From Lentinus brumalis (Eukaryota; Basidiomycota; Agaricomycetes; Polyporales; Polyporaceae), in assembly GCA_001792895.1 (NCBI GenBank), contig MARA01000001.1:3658001-3722000 (forward strand): 64,000 bases of DNA, given 5' to 3'. This document shows positions 10,466-21,284 of this stretch, in pieces. The number at the start of each line of letters is the position of its first letter. Position 1 is the stretch's first letter. The notes beneath the pieces are model-generated. The model did not search any database and was not told where the DNA came from. It worked only from the letters and a program-made list of their open reading frames with translations. Both the position numbers and the translations under genes were made by a program.

Positions 10466-12158
10466 ATGTCTTCTCTATTCGTCGACGGCTGAAAACCGTC
10501 CTGCTTGTCTTCGCACTCCTTGCGACCGCCTCTGTGGCAGCTCTAACTTATGTGCTGAACTACCCCTGCCCCCGCTCTACGGAAGGTTCCACCAGGCGGA
10601 GCTCGCCCTTCCACAGCACGACGCGTCCCTGCCGCTGCCCGAGGGAGCGCATGGGCGATACCTCTGGGTGGCAAACCACGCGAGCAGTGAGTCACGTTTC
10701 TGCGGGATGATGAAACGGCGGGATGTGCGTGATGGCTGACATCGGAAAATTGAACAGAATGCGGTTGGGGCAACGCGATGCAGGAGACGTTCTTGAACGC
10801 GTACTTGGCCTACAAAACAAATAGAGCGTGAGTGCCAAGCTTCGCAAAGTGTCTGGAGACTTGGACCTCATCACGGAGACGTGACCTTGGTCAAGCTTCG
10901 AGGACGAGCACTGGCGTGACCGCTGATGCGTTCGATTTACAGGTTTGTATTCGATAACTACACGTGGAGCCGGGACGAGTCGGACTACTCGCTGTACAAC
11001 CTGAAACCAATACCTTCGAGGATACCACTGACTGCGCTGATACGAGGTGAGCACGCGCCTTCTTGACGGTATCACGGACGATAGCTGACCTTCGGTGCCC
11101 TCTGTCTGCAGGTCCTATCTCGGGCGGACACTTCCCGCCTGGTTCAGGGATCCCTCGGGCTGTCGTCCCGGAACATTTCTATAAAGTCTGCCAAGACCGC
11201 GCTATAATCGCAAGTGCCGATGTCAATTATGTTCTCACCGACCCATCCGCGGGGACGCTCATCCAGGCCTGGGCGGACAAGATGGCGCCCCACCGGTGCG
11301 TGGAGATAGCGTTGAGCCCTCCGGAGATATTCGATGAGCAGTGAGTCCATTGTGCCTCCCTTCCCCTGTACGCTTCTGATCCCGTGCAGCCTGTTCGCCG
11401 ACGCAGGACGGCTTCTCGACATCTGGCCGCACTTTTCACAGTCGCCCATCGTGCAAGACTTCAGCTGGTCGTTCCTAGTAGAACTCGCGTTCGACAACAA
11501 CCGAGAAGTGATCTCGCCCGCTTCGCCTTTCGAACCACCGCTCTCTTCCTCATCCGCTCATGGTCTCAAACGGTACTCGCCCATACCTGGTTTACTCGTA
11601 CTGCACATCCGGAGAGGAGACTTCAAAGGCCACTGCCACGACGTCCTCGCGCGCCGCTCTATCGGTTTCACGGGCTTCAACTCGTTTCCTTCCCTCCCTG
11701 ACCAGTGGGACCTCCCGTCCGACATCACCGATCATGAGAAGAGAGCTCTCTATACTCGCCACTGCTTCCCGGACATCGACATGATCGTCGAGCACGTCGA
11801 AGAGGTTCGGCGGACAACGGAAGGACGCGAGCTCGCGCACGTTTACATCATGACGAACGGCTCGCCGTCCTGGGTGGCGAAGCTCAAGTCTGCCTTGCGC
11901 GCAAAGCACGACTGGGCGCACATATCGAGCAGCAGGGACCTGATGCTGAACCCGGAGCAGAAGTACGTGGCGCAGGCGATGGATATGCTCGTTGCGCAGC
12001 GTGCACAGGTGTTCATCGGCAACGGGGTGAGTTCCAGTCTGTCTATGCATTAGATGTGAAAGAGCTGACGCGGTGCTCAGTTCTCAACGTTGAGCGGGAT
12101 GGCCGTGATGCTTCGGATGGCTAACAGCATTTCCCCGAGCGCAAATAGACACTGGTGA
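10466..12158 (+). CDS. O-fucosyltransferase-like glycosyltransferase, type II membrane protein
   Basis: A short cytosolic basic stretch (IRRRLK) and one hydrophobic anchor (TVLLVFALLATASVAALTYV) are followed by a lumenal domain with CGWGNAMQETFLNAYLAYK, FVFDNYTW, GPISGGHFPPGSGIPRAV and LLVLHIRRGDFKGHC. The HxRRGD motif is the nucleotide-sugar signature of the GDP-fucose O-fucosyltransferase fold. It continues to FIGNG|FSTLSGMAVMLRM and stop TGA 12156-12158. Five short introns join in frame: about 10688-10757, 10828-10941, 11047-11111, 11341-11389 and 12027-12080. One base is lacking in C5 at 10569-10573 between the anchor and LYGRFHQAELALPQ. The start is uncertain. The ATG at 10466 fits if one further base is missing before RRRLK; otherwise an ATG at 10216 opens the anchor frame with an unlikely 90-residue leader. 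A Golgi glycan role is inferred. Confidence 0.65.
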
Positions 12159-12329
12159 CGAGAAACCAAAGACGTTCAAACTCTCTGCCGCAGGCGATAG
12201 TTCCACCCCACGACGTGCCATTGCTGCGTCGATACGCCTACGTCATCGACGATTTTCCCGAAGATAGCAGCCCCTCCTGCGGACTAGTCCTCGTTGACGG
12301 GGAATTACCGGCAAGGCCCTCGCCTGCAA

Positions 12330-13458
12330 CTACACAATCTGGACGCTCCAATACAACATATGTGTCCTCCTCTGTGCCAAGAAGGTGTTTTTACTGAACC
12401 CCTCAGTGAGGCGCGCCTTCACCTCCACCCTCTCCGAGAATGCATCGCCTTCGACCTCAGCGTAAACATCCTTCCACAGGACGGGCCACGAGCTTTCGGA
12501 GTGTCCGTAGCGTTTGCTTCAGTGGAGGGGACATGGGCATGTCAGCCAACTTGGCAAGGCATAAACACGAGAGAGGAGTACGGTACCGGCCAAGATGGTC
12601 ATCGATGTATCCTTCATTGTCGAGACCCTGGTGCCTCCCAAAGATTATTGCTCCAGGCTCGCGCTTCAAGAGGCGAGCGAGTCTGACGGCGAGCCTATGC
12701 TGGCTCTCCTTGTCGAAGAGGTGGAAGAGCGCACCCGTGTATATGTGAGTCAACGAGCCGTATAGGTGCGAAAGATCGGACACGGTGGTGATGTCAGGAG
12801 CGTCGAACCTGGGAGGAGGTGGTGAAGTCGGCAGGTCGAAGACGTTGGAAGCGAAGAACCTGATGGGACATGTCTCCTTGTCCCGGAAGAGCGCGTAGCC
12901 AAGCTCGATATACTCCTCGCGCAGGTCGCACCCGAGGATATGCGAGGCGGGATAGCCATCGTACGCTAGCTTCCGGACATCTGTCCCCACTGCAGTCGAG
13001 CGTGAGTTTGAGAGCGATGGTCAGTGGCATAGACGCACTCATGCACCCCAGGTCTAGGAACAACGTGTGGCCTGCCTTCCCGGCCTCGACAACCTTTGGG
13101 TATATCTCGTTGCGGGCCATGAAGAGGTTCACATAGTGAAAACCCTAATGCATGGGTAAGGATACTTCTCGCTGAGGTCACACACAGATGTCCCGGTCAG
13201 CATGCTTCTATGCCGGAGATCCAGCGATCACGACATACTAAGCTCTGTGTACGAGCCGGTAAGTGCGATCCTTCGGAACGAATCCAATATTACTGCTCAC
13301 CTCTTCTGCACATCTCTGATCCGATCGTGAAGCTCGGCATCATCTGAAGAGATAGCATGGTGCAGGAATGCTTTCTCGTCGTCCGTCAAGGTCAGCAAGG
13401 AGGGATCGAGTGGAGGAATAGCGATTTCAGGCGGGATATCGCTCTCCGGATTGCTCAT
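12330..13458 (-). CDS. SAM-dependent methyltransferase, fungal secondary-metabolism type
   Basis: It reads from ATG 13458: MSNPESDIPPEIAIPPLDPS...AFLHHAISSDDAELHDRIRD, then SEKYPYPCIR and GFHYVNLFMARNEIYPKVVE. The SAM-binding DLG follows (HTLFLDLG), then GTDVRKLAYDGYPASHILGC-DL and SLTHIYTGALFHLFDK. Intron 13172-13300 and intron 12517-12586 join well; the latter restores ...DHLGR|KRYGHSESSWPVLW. The donor of the intron near 12975-13030 is not a clean GT. A one-base shortage in CCC at 13143-13145 (plus strand) breaks frame between CIR and GFHYVN. The stop reads CTA at 12330-12332. This family occurs as stand-alone genes and in meroterpenoid clusters. No core biosynthetic enzyme is present here, so the substrate is unknown. 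It converges tail-to-tail with the glycosyltransferase gene. Confidence 0.7.
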
Positions 13459-14449
13459 GGTGGTGCTTGCGAGATACAAGGCGGACACCAACGAATTAGT
13501 TACATTCAGATTCGTGTGGGCACATATCTCGAGTCGGAGTTACCACGCCGATGGGCGGTGGGATTAATGTGAGCACTGAGAAGGGGGATGGCGCAACCTC
13601 AATTGTGACAGGATCTGAGTAGATACTTGAGATGTCACAGACTACTTATCCGACATATGGACTCCGACCACTCACAGTGCCTATAGTGCCGGAGGTCGAG
13701 TCTACAACTTTCGTGAGCATAGAAGCTTTGAGCTGCGATGGGAGCCTCTGCACTCACATACTTAAGTACTCGGACCAGTATAAGCAGCGCTGCAGCACGC
13801 AGGCAATGGGCGTCTGCCTGTTCCTCTCCCAACCACCATGTCAACTGTGTGTCGACTACTTCTAACGTGCCTCATACTTATGTAGTCCAGAGACAGCATA
13901 CTGTCTCGAGTGTTGGCTTTTGCTATCCGCACATTTGGTCGCCAACTCGTGCCCCCACCTGGTTACATTAGGTGGGCCGTGTAAGTATACCGATCTTCTT
14001 CGAAGCTGGCGGCCTGCGTGTTTGTACACGGCTTCCAATGGAGTGTGAGTCAATGTGAGTGGATCTGAGCTGTAGGATAACGTGCCGCACTAAGTCCGCC
14101 TACATATAGGTTGACAGACCCGTCGTCAACCATGCCGAAGTCTGTCACGCTGAGTTCTGCCGCGCCGCCGCCATCTCGACCAACACCTGCCAGCAAACCT
14201 GGCATGCGCTCCATGCGACAAAGAGCTCATCGATGAAGGCAGCGGTCGTGTGTCCTTCTCGCCTGTGCGGCCCGCGAACCTGTCGATGCTTCTTGAAGTT
14301 CCACTGCTCCAGTACCGCGTCTCTGGTCCTAGAGACGAAGCGCCGATTGGCCGACGAACGTGCGCATCTGAGCCCGCATGGTCGCATCACTCCCATCCAT
14401 GGCACGCTTGTATGGCTGTCGCAATCGTGCTCGGCGGGCAAGGTTCTCG
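13459..14449. other. Intergenic, no supported gene
   Basis: Between the methyltransferase start and the promoter of the phytase-like gene only short frames without protein-like composition are seen. The two flanking genes are divergent, so this interval probably carries both promoters. Confidence 0.4.
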
Positions 14450-14457
14450 TATATAAG
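14450..14457 (+). promoter_or_regulatory. TATA box of the phytase-like gene
   Basis: TATATAAG lies 54-61 bp upstream of the ATG at 14511, in an otherwise GC-rich context. Confidence 0.5.
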
Positions 14458-14510
14458 CCCGACGAGGGTCACCACCGCCCACCCCGGACCCCCAACCGCC
14501 AGAGAACGCC

Positions 14511-16425
14511 ATGGTTCTCGCGTGGGTTATAGCGGCTCTTTCCTTCCAAGTTGCGACTTCGCTCGCCCGCCCTTCGCAAATACACCGGACCCGCGACGAG
14601 CCGGATCCGTCCTTTGCTGTGAAAGTGCAGCTGGGAGGGAAGACGTATATCAATAAGGTTCGTCGTTGCCAACCCCCAATCGTTCACTCCGCTGATGCTG
14701 CAATTGGGGACAGGGATTGGTTGCATTTGGGCTCATTCCCTCCAATTTCACGGAATCTACGGGTAAGGCCCTTGTAGCCAGTAATTCGCATCTGCTCGAG
14801 CTCATTGCCATGAACCAGGGGACACTCTCGGAGGCATTGGAAGTGCGATCGCGCTTAAGAGAGGATCGTTCTCCCAGAACTCGGGCGGTACATTCAAGGG
14901 CACCTTCGTCACTCAACCTGACAGGGGTTTCAACGTGTAAGAGGAATCATTGTTACCCATCGCTGTGACGCTGACCTGAAGCCAAAGAGATGGGACGATT
15001 GACTGGCAAGGCCGGCAGCACCAGATCGACTTCGTACTGACGCCATACTATGGCGCGGAGGATCTTGACTTCAATGACGCCCTGAACACGCTCAAGCTCA
15101 CGTATCGGGAGACCTTGCTCTATACTGAGCGCAACGCCCAGAAGACCACTGGGCTGGATGCGCTTGCTGTGCGGCCTGCGCAGGCAGTGAGCAACAACAT
15201 CACGATCGCAGACCCTGCGCTGCCTGTGGCAGCGACGAACAAGCATTTGTCTCTTGATGCCGAGGGTCTGGTTCTGAATGCCGACGGAACGTACGTGTAT
15301 CGAGCCTGTTCGCATCTCCTGTCGCTTATGACTTTGCTTCAGGTTCTGGGTCAGCGACGAGTACGGCCCCTACATCTACTTGTTAAGCCCTCAGGGCGAC
15401 CTTATCGAGACGCTCCAACCACCCAAAGCGATTCTCCCGTTTATTGACGGGCAGCTGAACTTCACGTCCGAGACCGATCCTGACACCGGCCGCGCAGGGA
15501 ATCAAGGTCAGCAAGGTCTCGTGCAAAGCATCTAAATTGTAACTGACTAAATACGCGCTATGTAAGGTTTTGAGGGCTTGACGGTCGATTCTACCGGCAA
15601 AACGCTCTACGCGCTTCTCCAATCCGCAACGATCCAGGATGGAGGCACGGACAAGTCCACCTCTCGCTACACCCGTCTGGTCGCGTTCGACATCAGCGAG
15701 CCTCTGCTCGCGCGCCCGCCGGTTGTGGGCGAGTGGGTTGTTCCTTTGCCGCAGAACAAGAAGGGGAACACGCTCGCTGCGAGTGAAGTGCATTTCATCA
15801 GCGACGATGTCTTCCTTGTGTTGTCGCGCGATGGAGACGGACATGGAGGTGACGATAACAACTCTGCGTACAAGTGCGCCCCATCGCTATCCATATTGTC
15901 CCGCTTCACTGGTTGACTCCGATGTTCTGCAGGCAAGCGGACCTTCTGGACATCAGCAACGCGACGGACATCCACGGGACGAAGTTCGACGATCCGACTA
16001 ACCCGATCGCGAAGGACGGAACGTTGGTCAAGGGCATCACCGCGGGAACTTACAAGTCCTTTGTCAGCTTTATCGACGACACGCAGCTCGCACGGTTTGG
16101 TTTGCATAACGGCAAGCCGGCCGACCAGACTCTCATCGACGCAAAGTGGGAGTCGCTCGCGCTCGCACCCTGCTTCGACAGCGACTTCCCCGACGACTTC
16201 TTCCTGTTCACGGCGGTACGTCGAGACTCGATCTGTGTGCACCTGTTTCAACTTGCGTTACTCATGTGGACGTGTATGCAGGCCGACAATGACTTCATCA
16301 GTACCCAGGGCATCTCTTTGGGCCAGCCATTCGACGCGGGGTTAGACGTCGACAACCAATTCTTGGTGTTTAGGGTGACGCTACCTGGCGCGTCGACGAC
16401 TGAAAGTGACGTTCGTGGTCACTGA
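14511..16425 (+). CDS. Secreted phytase-like / esterase-like beta-propeller protein
   Basis: A signal peptide (VLAWVIAALSFQVATSLARP) is followed by NKGLVAFGLIPSNFTESTGD and a predicted beta-propeller of the 'esterase-like activity of phytase' family. Its marks are the NTLKLTY strand, LSLDAEGLVLNADGTFWVSD-EYGPYIY, NQGFEGLTVDSTGKTLYALL, LVAFDIS, SEVHFISDDVFLVLSRDGDG and KWESLALAP. Eight exons can be placed: 14511-14656, 14714-14762, 14819-14936, 14988-15290, 15343-15506, 15567-15873, 15933-16215 and 16282-16425. All join in frame. The family is annotated from weak phosphatase/esterase reports, and true substrates in fungi are unclear. The protein is extracellular and possibly involved in phosphate acquisition (inference). 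Its short C-terminus ends TLPGASTTESDVRGH. Confidence 0.85.
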
Positions 16426-17279
16426 TGGCTGATATCAATCGTTCGTGAGCGTATGTACTCGTGCGTGCCATACTTACTGAATATGAATGAATTTTCACCT
16501 ACAGCCTGAGTGTCGAGCATCTGATACGCGTCGGCCATCCTGTTAGTCTTTCCTCCTTACGAATATTTGACGAGGATCAACTCTCGTATCCAGGACCGCA
16601 TCACAGGTACAATCTGGTACAATGTTCAGATCCGACGTCGTAATCGGTGCTGCACATGGGGAGCATAGTCTAATCCACATTGGGCAATTGCGCAATGGTC
16701 GCTAAAACTTCAAAGCGGTGTCAAGCTACAAAAAAGTTTGGTAACGTATACGACGAGGTCGCACCTGGTCGTGTTGCGACTCTCCCATGCATGAGCGGAG
16801 TCCTGGAGTTACAAGAGTGCACTACAGTGGCTAGATGCACATTGGGGCTCAAGCGATTGTGACCGCTCCGCGTCCGGAGCCCGAGCTATGATAGCCGCCC
16901 GAGATACGATCTCAACGCCTCGGAGTTCAGGTTCGTGAGACCGAGCGATACTTATCCTCCTCCGGGCCCCAGACTTCCGGCTTGGCCAATGCGAACCATA
17001 TGCTACACCTGGACCAGCGGCATCTGCACTATGCCGTCTGTGCGATTGGAACATGTGTTCAGCAAAGGCGTCATAGTGATGAGATAACATGCGCGCTCGA
17101 GATCACCCCGGAACAATATAATTTACTCGCCCTCTCTTGGAAACAGATCTCTACTCCCGACCGTCATCTATCGCGAGGCTCTCCTGGCTCTCCCTCAAGC
17201 CCCACGCTCAGCGTGCTCCTACCGTCGGACCGTCCGAAAGACCGCTCAGGTTCCCTGCCTTAATCCGGTTCGACGCGAC
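16426..17279. other. Intergenic / promoter of PTR2 copy A
   Basis: No frame with protein-like composition is present. The last 150 bp become CT-rich (about 17130-17260), as expected for the leader of the transporter starting at 17280. Confidence 0.4.
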
Positions 17280-19354
17280 ATGGCTGGTCTTCAAGCCGAC
17301 ATTGACATCCTTGCTGGACTCTCCGAGGCCCAGCGCGATGAACTGGAGCTGGAGAAGAAGGGTCTAGCATCCCCCCACACCTCCGGCGAGGAGCATGCAG
17401 TCGATGGTGTTCATGACGGGCTGGAGTTCCCCACCCAGGAGGAGAAGCAAACTCTGCGCCGTGTGTCTGACACACTGCCCATCAGCGCATACCGTGAGTG
17501 ACTCCACTGCAATCACGACTGTGCTCATTCCCATCGCCCTGCAGTAATCGCTTTCTGCGAATTGGCAGAACGGTTCTCGTACTACGGTTCTACGGTCGTC
17601 TATGTGAGTGTCTGTATAGGCGGTTCGCCTACTCAGCACTGACGTCGACCTACTCGCCAGACGAACTTCATTCAGCAGCCTCTTCCTCCGGGTTCGCGGA
17701 CTGGTGCATCTATCAAGCAGGCAGGCGCACTCGGTCTCGGTCAGCGTGCTTCCACTGGTATCGGTACTTTCAACACCTTCTGGTACGTCGTTCGTGTGCC
17801 CGTCGCTTGCGCTGGTCTCAAACAATTCATACGCAGGGTCTACGTTATTCCTCTCTTCGGCGCTTACATTGCAGACACACGATGGGGTCGTTACAAGACT
17901 GTATGTGTCGCAGTCGGCATCGCACTCGTCGGCCACGTCCTTCTCATCGTTTCCGCCGTTCCTGGTGTCATCGAGCACTCTCATGGTTCTCTCGCCTGCT
18001 TCATTATCGCAATCATCATCATGGGGTTAGGCACGGGAGGGTTCAAGGCAAATGTGTCGCCCTTGGTTGCGGAACAGTACAAGCGTACGAAGCTGTTCAT
18101 CGGGCACACGAAGTCTGGCGAACGTGTCATCGTTGATCCCATCATGACCACGTCAAGGATCTACATGTACTTCTACCTGTTCACGAACGTCGGTGCTCTC
18201 ATTGGCCAGATCACGATGGCTTACTCCGAGAAGGTGCGATATCAGTCTTCCTGTGTCGATCACAGCTTCCTGACGAACTTCCTGCGTGCAGTACGTTGGC
18301 TTCTGGCTCGCGTTCACCCTCCCCACCGCCGTGTTCTGCCTCTGCCCCATCGTTCTCATCGTTGGCCGCAACATGTACAACCGCTCACCGCCGACTGGCT
18401 CGGTTCTCTCTCAGTCCCTTCGTATCTGGCGCCAGGCGGCGAAGGGTCGGTGGTCATGGAACCCCGTGACTACCTTCAAGCAGCTGAATGCGCCCGACTT
18501 CTGGGACTCCGCGAGGCCAAGTCACTATTCTGATGAGACTCGCCCTGGTTGGATGACTTTCGATGACCAGTGGGTTGACGAGGTCAAGCGTGGCTTCAAG
18601 GCGTGCAGTGTATTCATGTACTACCCCATCTACTGTATGTCTCTCCCATCTCGCGCATTCACTATCCAGTTCACTGACACAGTGCATGACAGGGCTCACG
18701 TACAACCAGCTCAACAACAACCTCACTTCGCAGGCCGCGACAATGGTCACCAACGGCATCCCCAACGACGTCCTCTCGAACCTCGACCCCTTCGCGCTCA
18801 TCATCCTCATCCCGATCGTCGACATCTTCATCTACCCCGCAATCCGCCGTGCGGGTTTCAACTTCTCGCCGATCAAGCGCATCGCATGCGGTTTCTTCGT
18901 CGGCGCGGCGGCGATGGTCTGGGCTACGGTCGTGCAGTACTACATCTACAAGCGGAACCCGTGCGGGTACCACGTCGCGACGTGCAAGGACGGGGACGGA
19001 AACCCGATCACGTCCGACCTGAATGTGTGGATCCAGACGGGCTCGTACGTGCTCCTCGCGTTGTCGGAGATCTTCGCGTCCATCACCGGGCTTGAGTACG
19101 CGTTCACGAAGGCGCCGAAGAACATGCGTTCGCTCGTCATGTCCGTCTACCTCTTCATGCAGGCGCTCTCCGCCGCCCTCGCCGAGGCATTCGTCGTGCT
19201 GGCCTCGGATCCGCTGTTGGAATGGAACTACGGCGTTATGGGCGTGCTCGCGTTCATTGCGGGTACCGTCTTCTGGTTCCAGTTCCGTCATCTCGACACC
19301 CTGGAGGACAAGCTGAACAGCATTCAGCAAGGGCACTATGAGGAGAAGCATTGA
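17280..19354 (+). CDS. PTR2: POT/PTR2-family proton-coupled oligopeptide transporter, copy A
   Basis: The protein begins MAGLQADIDILAGLSEAQRD and ends DKLNSIQQGHYEEKH. PTR hallmarks are ELAERFSYYG (TM1 ExxERFxYY motif), GAYIADTRWGRYKT, IIMGLGTGGFKANVSPL-VAEQY and FxYPAIRRAGFNFSPIKRIA. About twelve hydrophobic segments are visible. Exon junctions include SAY|VIAFCELAERF, STVVY|TNFIQQP, FNTFW|VYVIPLFG, YSEK|YVGFWLAFTLP and YPIY|..LTYNQLNNN. It imports di- and tripeptides with protons at the plasma membrane. A paralogue on the opposite strand at 33918-36211 shares the same intron positions. Here the C-terminal tail is shorter and the first loop reads ASIKQAGALGLGQRASTGIG. Confidence 0.93.
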
Positions 19355-19885
19355 TTGTAGTAGCAGGAGTTGATCTGCTGTATTTACGTAGGTAATATAT
19401 TATTGCATGCGACAATACTGCGCACTTGACACCCTACATAAGGCAGAAAGCGATGGTACCGGTAAATGTCGACTCTCGCATCGCGGCGAACTGAGCACTG
19501 ACGAATGACTTGATACTTACAGCAGGTGAACACTCGGGAATGACAGGAAGCGTCAATCGCGTATGTGACATTTGTGAGCGTCCGTCCCACTTCTGTATCA
19601 TTGGACTTGAAGGTTCAAGCTTCGACGTTCAACACATGCAAGATCGCATCGACATGCTTCGCCCTGGACGTCAGAGCACAATACAGATCGTGGACAGGTA
19701 GACCTCGACACGGCTGATTCGAAGAGGTGAGTTCGTGACGAAGGGCGGGGTTGTGACGGGGCGCACAGTCAACGATGTCAGGGGCGGAATCTCTGTCATC
19801 CCGGCTTTCTACGCAGCTATGAAGACTACGAGATTAGCAGCATTCGCATCCGAGCCACCGACTCATAAGCCAGCGACGAGCAGCC

Positions 19886-20793
19886 ATGCTGCTAGGATCC
19901 GACTGGTTCGTCCGCACCTTGGTTCGTCGCTTGCTCCGCCATCCCACGGACGGCGGCCAGAAGTTGCGAACCCTGCTTCGCCTCCCCGGCGAGCAACCTC
20001 TCCCTCAGGACGGTTTCTTCGATGACATCGTCCTCCGTGTATACGAACTCGATTTTTTCGACTGGACAGCGCCTCCCCCCTTGCCCGTTGTCGCCTCCAG
20101 ACAGTCGAGCTCCTCAAAAAGACCACCAGTCCCCAGCACGAGTACATCCTTGTCCACGTCGTCGACGGCAACGACCAGCCTGTCGGGTACATCCGCTTGG
20201 AGTGGGCAGTGAAGCCGGAGCATGTCTCGCGATCGGTCAGGTCCCGCTATTCTCCCTGTAGCTCCTCTCACTCCTCATTCGACCTCCCGCCCACCCCACA
20301 TCAAGTTTCCATACACAACCAACAACCGTCGCTTGACGGTGCCAGTGTTGTATACCGATACACCTGGCCGGATGCCGGACGCAGACCCCCCCTCCTCGTA
20401 CTCGCTGCCGTAGCGGTTGCCGTCAATGACGACAAATCGGACTACGACCCCATGCTTCACCCATGCTACTGGCATGCCGGATTGCTGATGTCTGCTCTCG
20501 TCGGCGAGGATGTCAAGATGCTCCACTCCAATGCCTCAATCAAATACCCCAACAACCTGGAAGAGGGAAGAGGGTACGTCAAGGCCAGTAAGGCGGGCAC
20601 GTTCGCCGACCTCTTCCACATCGTCACCACGAAGGACATCTCGGCGGAGCACGCCAGGCTCGAACCAGCGCTCGAAGCGAAGAAGGTGGAATTCGCTCAG
20701 CGGATCCATGCCATCTTGGATCGCATCCACGGGGGAGGGGAGGTCAGTAAGGAGCAACGCGAGTTATTCAAGCGTCTTAGGGAGGCGGTTTGA
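19886..20793 (+). CDS. Unrecognised conserved protein, copy A (paired with PTR2 copy A)
   Basis: The gene starts MLLGSDWFVRTLVRRLLRHP (frame 2). After C6 at 20075-20080 it continues in frame 1 as RLQTVELLKKTTSPQHEYIL...GYIRLEWAVKP and YDPMLHPCYWHAGLLMSALV, ending ELFKRLREAV. One missing base in the C-run explains the change, since the paralogue at 31845-32828 is collinear and uninterrupted over the same point. No known domain is recognised and there is no signal peptide. The C-terminal third is helical and charged. A role cannot be assigned. The only clue is that both copies lie just downstream of a PTR2 gene, in the same relative orientation. Confidence 0.6.
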
Positions 20794-21077
20794 GCATCGG
20801 AGGCCCATTGCGCCCCCGTTGTTATCCGCATACTGATAGTTTCGTCACATTGTCACGGTCCTCGCATATTCATGGCCCCGTTGCATCTGTGCACTGTTAC
20901 CGTCATTCGTGTGTTCTCATCTCGTGCTTTCGCCGCTATCGCTCTCCTCGTCCCCGTTGTCTCCCGGTCCCGTATCCGCTCTCGGGTTCGAAGCATTGGC
21001 AGGTGCCACACGGTCAATCCGTCTGGTTGGAACCCGGGGTAGCTGGGAGGCAGCAATAGCCTAAAAAGAAAAGTATA

Positions 21078-21164
21078 TCCTTCGAACCGGGATCGAACCA
21101 GTGACCTTGGGATGACGCAAATATCCATTACAGTCCCACGCTCTTCCAACTGAGCTATCGAAGG
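21078..21164 (-). tRNA. tRNA-Tyr (GTA) with 14-nt intron
   Basis: On the minus strand the gene reads CCTTCGA (acceptor), TAGCTCAGTTGGAAGAGC (D arm), TGGGACTGTAA, then the intron TGGATATTTGCGTC, then ATCCCA, the variable loop, and a T arm GGTTCGATCC, closing TCGAAGG plus discriminator A. The anticodon GTA and an intron one base 3' of it are as expected for eukaryotic tRNA-Tyr. A T-run (ACTTTTC) follows within 10 bp as a Pol III terminator. Its 5' end is 120 bp from the divergent ECM14-like start. Confidence 0.95.
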
Positions 21165-21284
21165 TTAAGTTTGTTTGAGTTAAGAACAATAAGAGGTAAA
21201 TATATTCAACAAAACGGCCCGACAACGGGCCGGTGAGGGAGTGAGGGACGACAAGCCCATGTCTGTTGCGTCTGTGCCAGTAGG

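Noticed and set aside
10216..13458. Secondary-metabolite cluster (glycosyltransferase, methyltransferase, later SDR)
   Set aside because: No polyketide synthase, NRPS, terpene synthase, prenyltransferase or P450 is present, and the genes are separated by unrelated ones.
18671..19351. 226-codon acidic/basic minus-strand frame
   Set aside because: It is antisense to the PTR2 copy A coding sequence; the same shadow appears opposite copy B at 33777-34592.
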